Positions 63,419-64,000 of a stretch of 64,000 bases of DNA are shown here, one piece after another. The notes under the pieces were generated by a model. It searched no databases, was not told the origin of the DNA, and saw nothing but the letters and a program-made list of their open reading frames with translations. Both the position numbers and the translations under genes were made by a program. Every line of letters begins with the position of its first letter. The stretch's first letter is position 1. Source of the DNA: Lutraria lutraria (lineage: Eukaryota; Mollusca; Bivalvia; Venerida; Mactridae); NCBI GenBank assembly GCA_964023205.1, contig OZ026833.1, positions 32,948,830 to 33,012,829 on the forward strand, read 5' to 3'.

Positions 63419-64000
63419 TTTTTTTAATTTTTATTTTTCGTTCGTTAGCGTTATACAGGCTTCAAAACATTCCGCAAACACTTGGCGTTTGTTTCTTGCA
63501 ATTAAATTAAATAGAAACAGCGTATTTTGTACGTTTTGCATTAATTAATATTTATTTCTGCAATAATAGCGATGTTAATCGCATTTCACGTGGGGTTACT
63601 GTAACGAAACCAGCCGTATGACTTTAGTTTGATATGTTGCGCTATGTACCAATCAAGGCTGCTGCATTGTGTTATCATTGCGTGTTGGGTTATTGTCGTT
63701 GGCGTCAATATGCATATGGTACGTACGTATCTTACTGTGAATTTCATAAGCAGCGCGTGTGTTAAAGTAACAATTTGTTTTAATATCAATTATATAGAGA
63801 CTGAACATGTACGGTTACATATGTATGTAAGTCGGAGCGTGTGTTAAAGTAACAATTTGTTTTAATATCAATTATATAGAGACTTAACATGTACGGTTAC
63901 ATATGTATGTAAGTCGGAGCGTGTGTTAAAGTAACAATTTATTTTAATATCAATTATAAAGAGACTGAACATGTACGGTTACGTATGTATGTAAGTCGGA

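Larger units (their letters stand above)
1..64000 (+). repeat. Head-to-tail tandem array of ~1.37-kb monomers, 46 tRNA-like cores
   Basis: The same monomer recurs through the whole window in one orientation. Spacings between successive tRNA-like cores are mostly 1,368-1,370 bp, with exceptions at about 1,288, 1,206, 1,377-1,381, 1,445 and 2,458 bp. Each exception is explained by a sub-repeat gain or loss, a few small indels, or the inserted transposon. Units differ from one another by a handful of substitutions, so the array has been homogenised recently. No unique sequence borders it on either side. It is satellite-sized in extent but has a long, structured monomer with promoter-like signals, more like a tandem small-RNA gene cluster than a simple satellite. 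There is no coding gene anywhere in it. Confidence 0.98.
54953..64000 (+). repeat. Two-unit higher-order repeats, 2,742 and 2,818 bp
   Basis: The unit pair starting at 54953/56322 repeats at 57695/59064. The pair starting at 59064/60509 repeats at 61882/63327. Shared markers include GTGGAACTGAC, GAGAGAACTGTCC, TCGAGTATATTT, TTTTGCCTTAATT and CACGAGGGG. In the second pair there are also four 82-bp copies and the shortened TATA spacing. The last copy runs off the window. Confidence 0.88.

Noticed and set aside
1..64000. LTR retrotransposon or rDNA array as the source of the repeat
   Set aside because: No reverse transcriptase, primer-binding site or polypurine tract between units, and no rRNA sequence; the TATA segment alone is not enough.

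Overview
The window is one uninterrupted tandem array of non-coding DNA. A monomer of about 1,369 bp repeats head to tail, all in one orientation, from the first base to the last. I count 46 copies by their shared tRNA-like core. Neither array edge lies in the window: it opens inside a tRNA-like core and closes exactly at the end of an 82-bp sub-repeat. I see no protein-coding gene. The short open frames recur only because the monomers are nearly identical, and they overlap one another on both strands. The organisation (Pol III-type internal promoters, TATA boxes, a TA-flanked transposon, satellite-like amplification) is eukaryotic. A marine invertebrate, perhaps a mollusc, is a low-confidence guess: each monomer carries a CAAAGGGAAATAACCC string that I remember as close to a phrase widespread in mollusc repeats.

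Monomer layout, using the unit at 21682-23050 as reference. First comes a 92-nt tRNA-like element with a clean D arm/A box and B box, followed by a T8 terminator. Then an AT-rich spacer with two 10-bp palindromes. Then a minisatellite of 82-bp sub-repeats, usually three. Then a stretch without recognised content. Then a compact promoter-like segment: CACCC and ACGCCCC boxes, TATATAAG, and an initiator-like TTCATT. Then a second unassigned stretch containing a small hairpin. Finally a second TATATAAG lies 31 bases upstream of the next tRNA-like element. Each monomer therefore looks like a Pol III cassette plus a possible second promoter.

Regional variation. Most units are 1,368-1,370 bp. Loss of one 82-bp copy gives 1,287-1,291 bp, loss of two gives 1,206, and gain of one gives 1,445. 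Shared variants show nested higher-order repeats: a four-unit block of 5,397 bp (4.1-14.9 kb), two others with 5,477 and 5,410 bp periods, a long-range match at 16,354 bp, and two-unit blocks of 2,742 and 2,818 bp at the right end. Variant families are regionally confined: some core alleles occur only left of about 31.4 kb.

At 46978-48064 and again at 50805-51891 the same monomer site carries a 1,087-bp non-autonomous DNA transposon (TA target duplication, 18-bp imperfect terminal inverted repeats, tRNA-derived fragments inside). The two copies differ at three bases I can see and lie 3,827 bp apart. This indicates one insertion later copied together with its host units.

All of this is read by eye. 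Expression, isotype, species and array size in the genome cannot be determined from the window.
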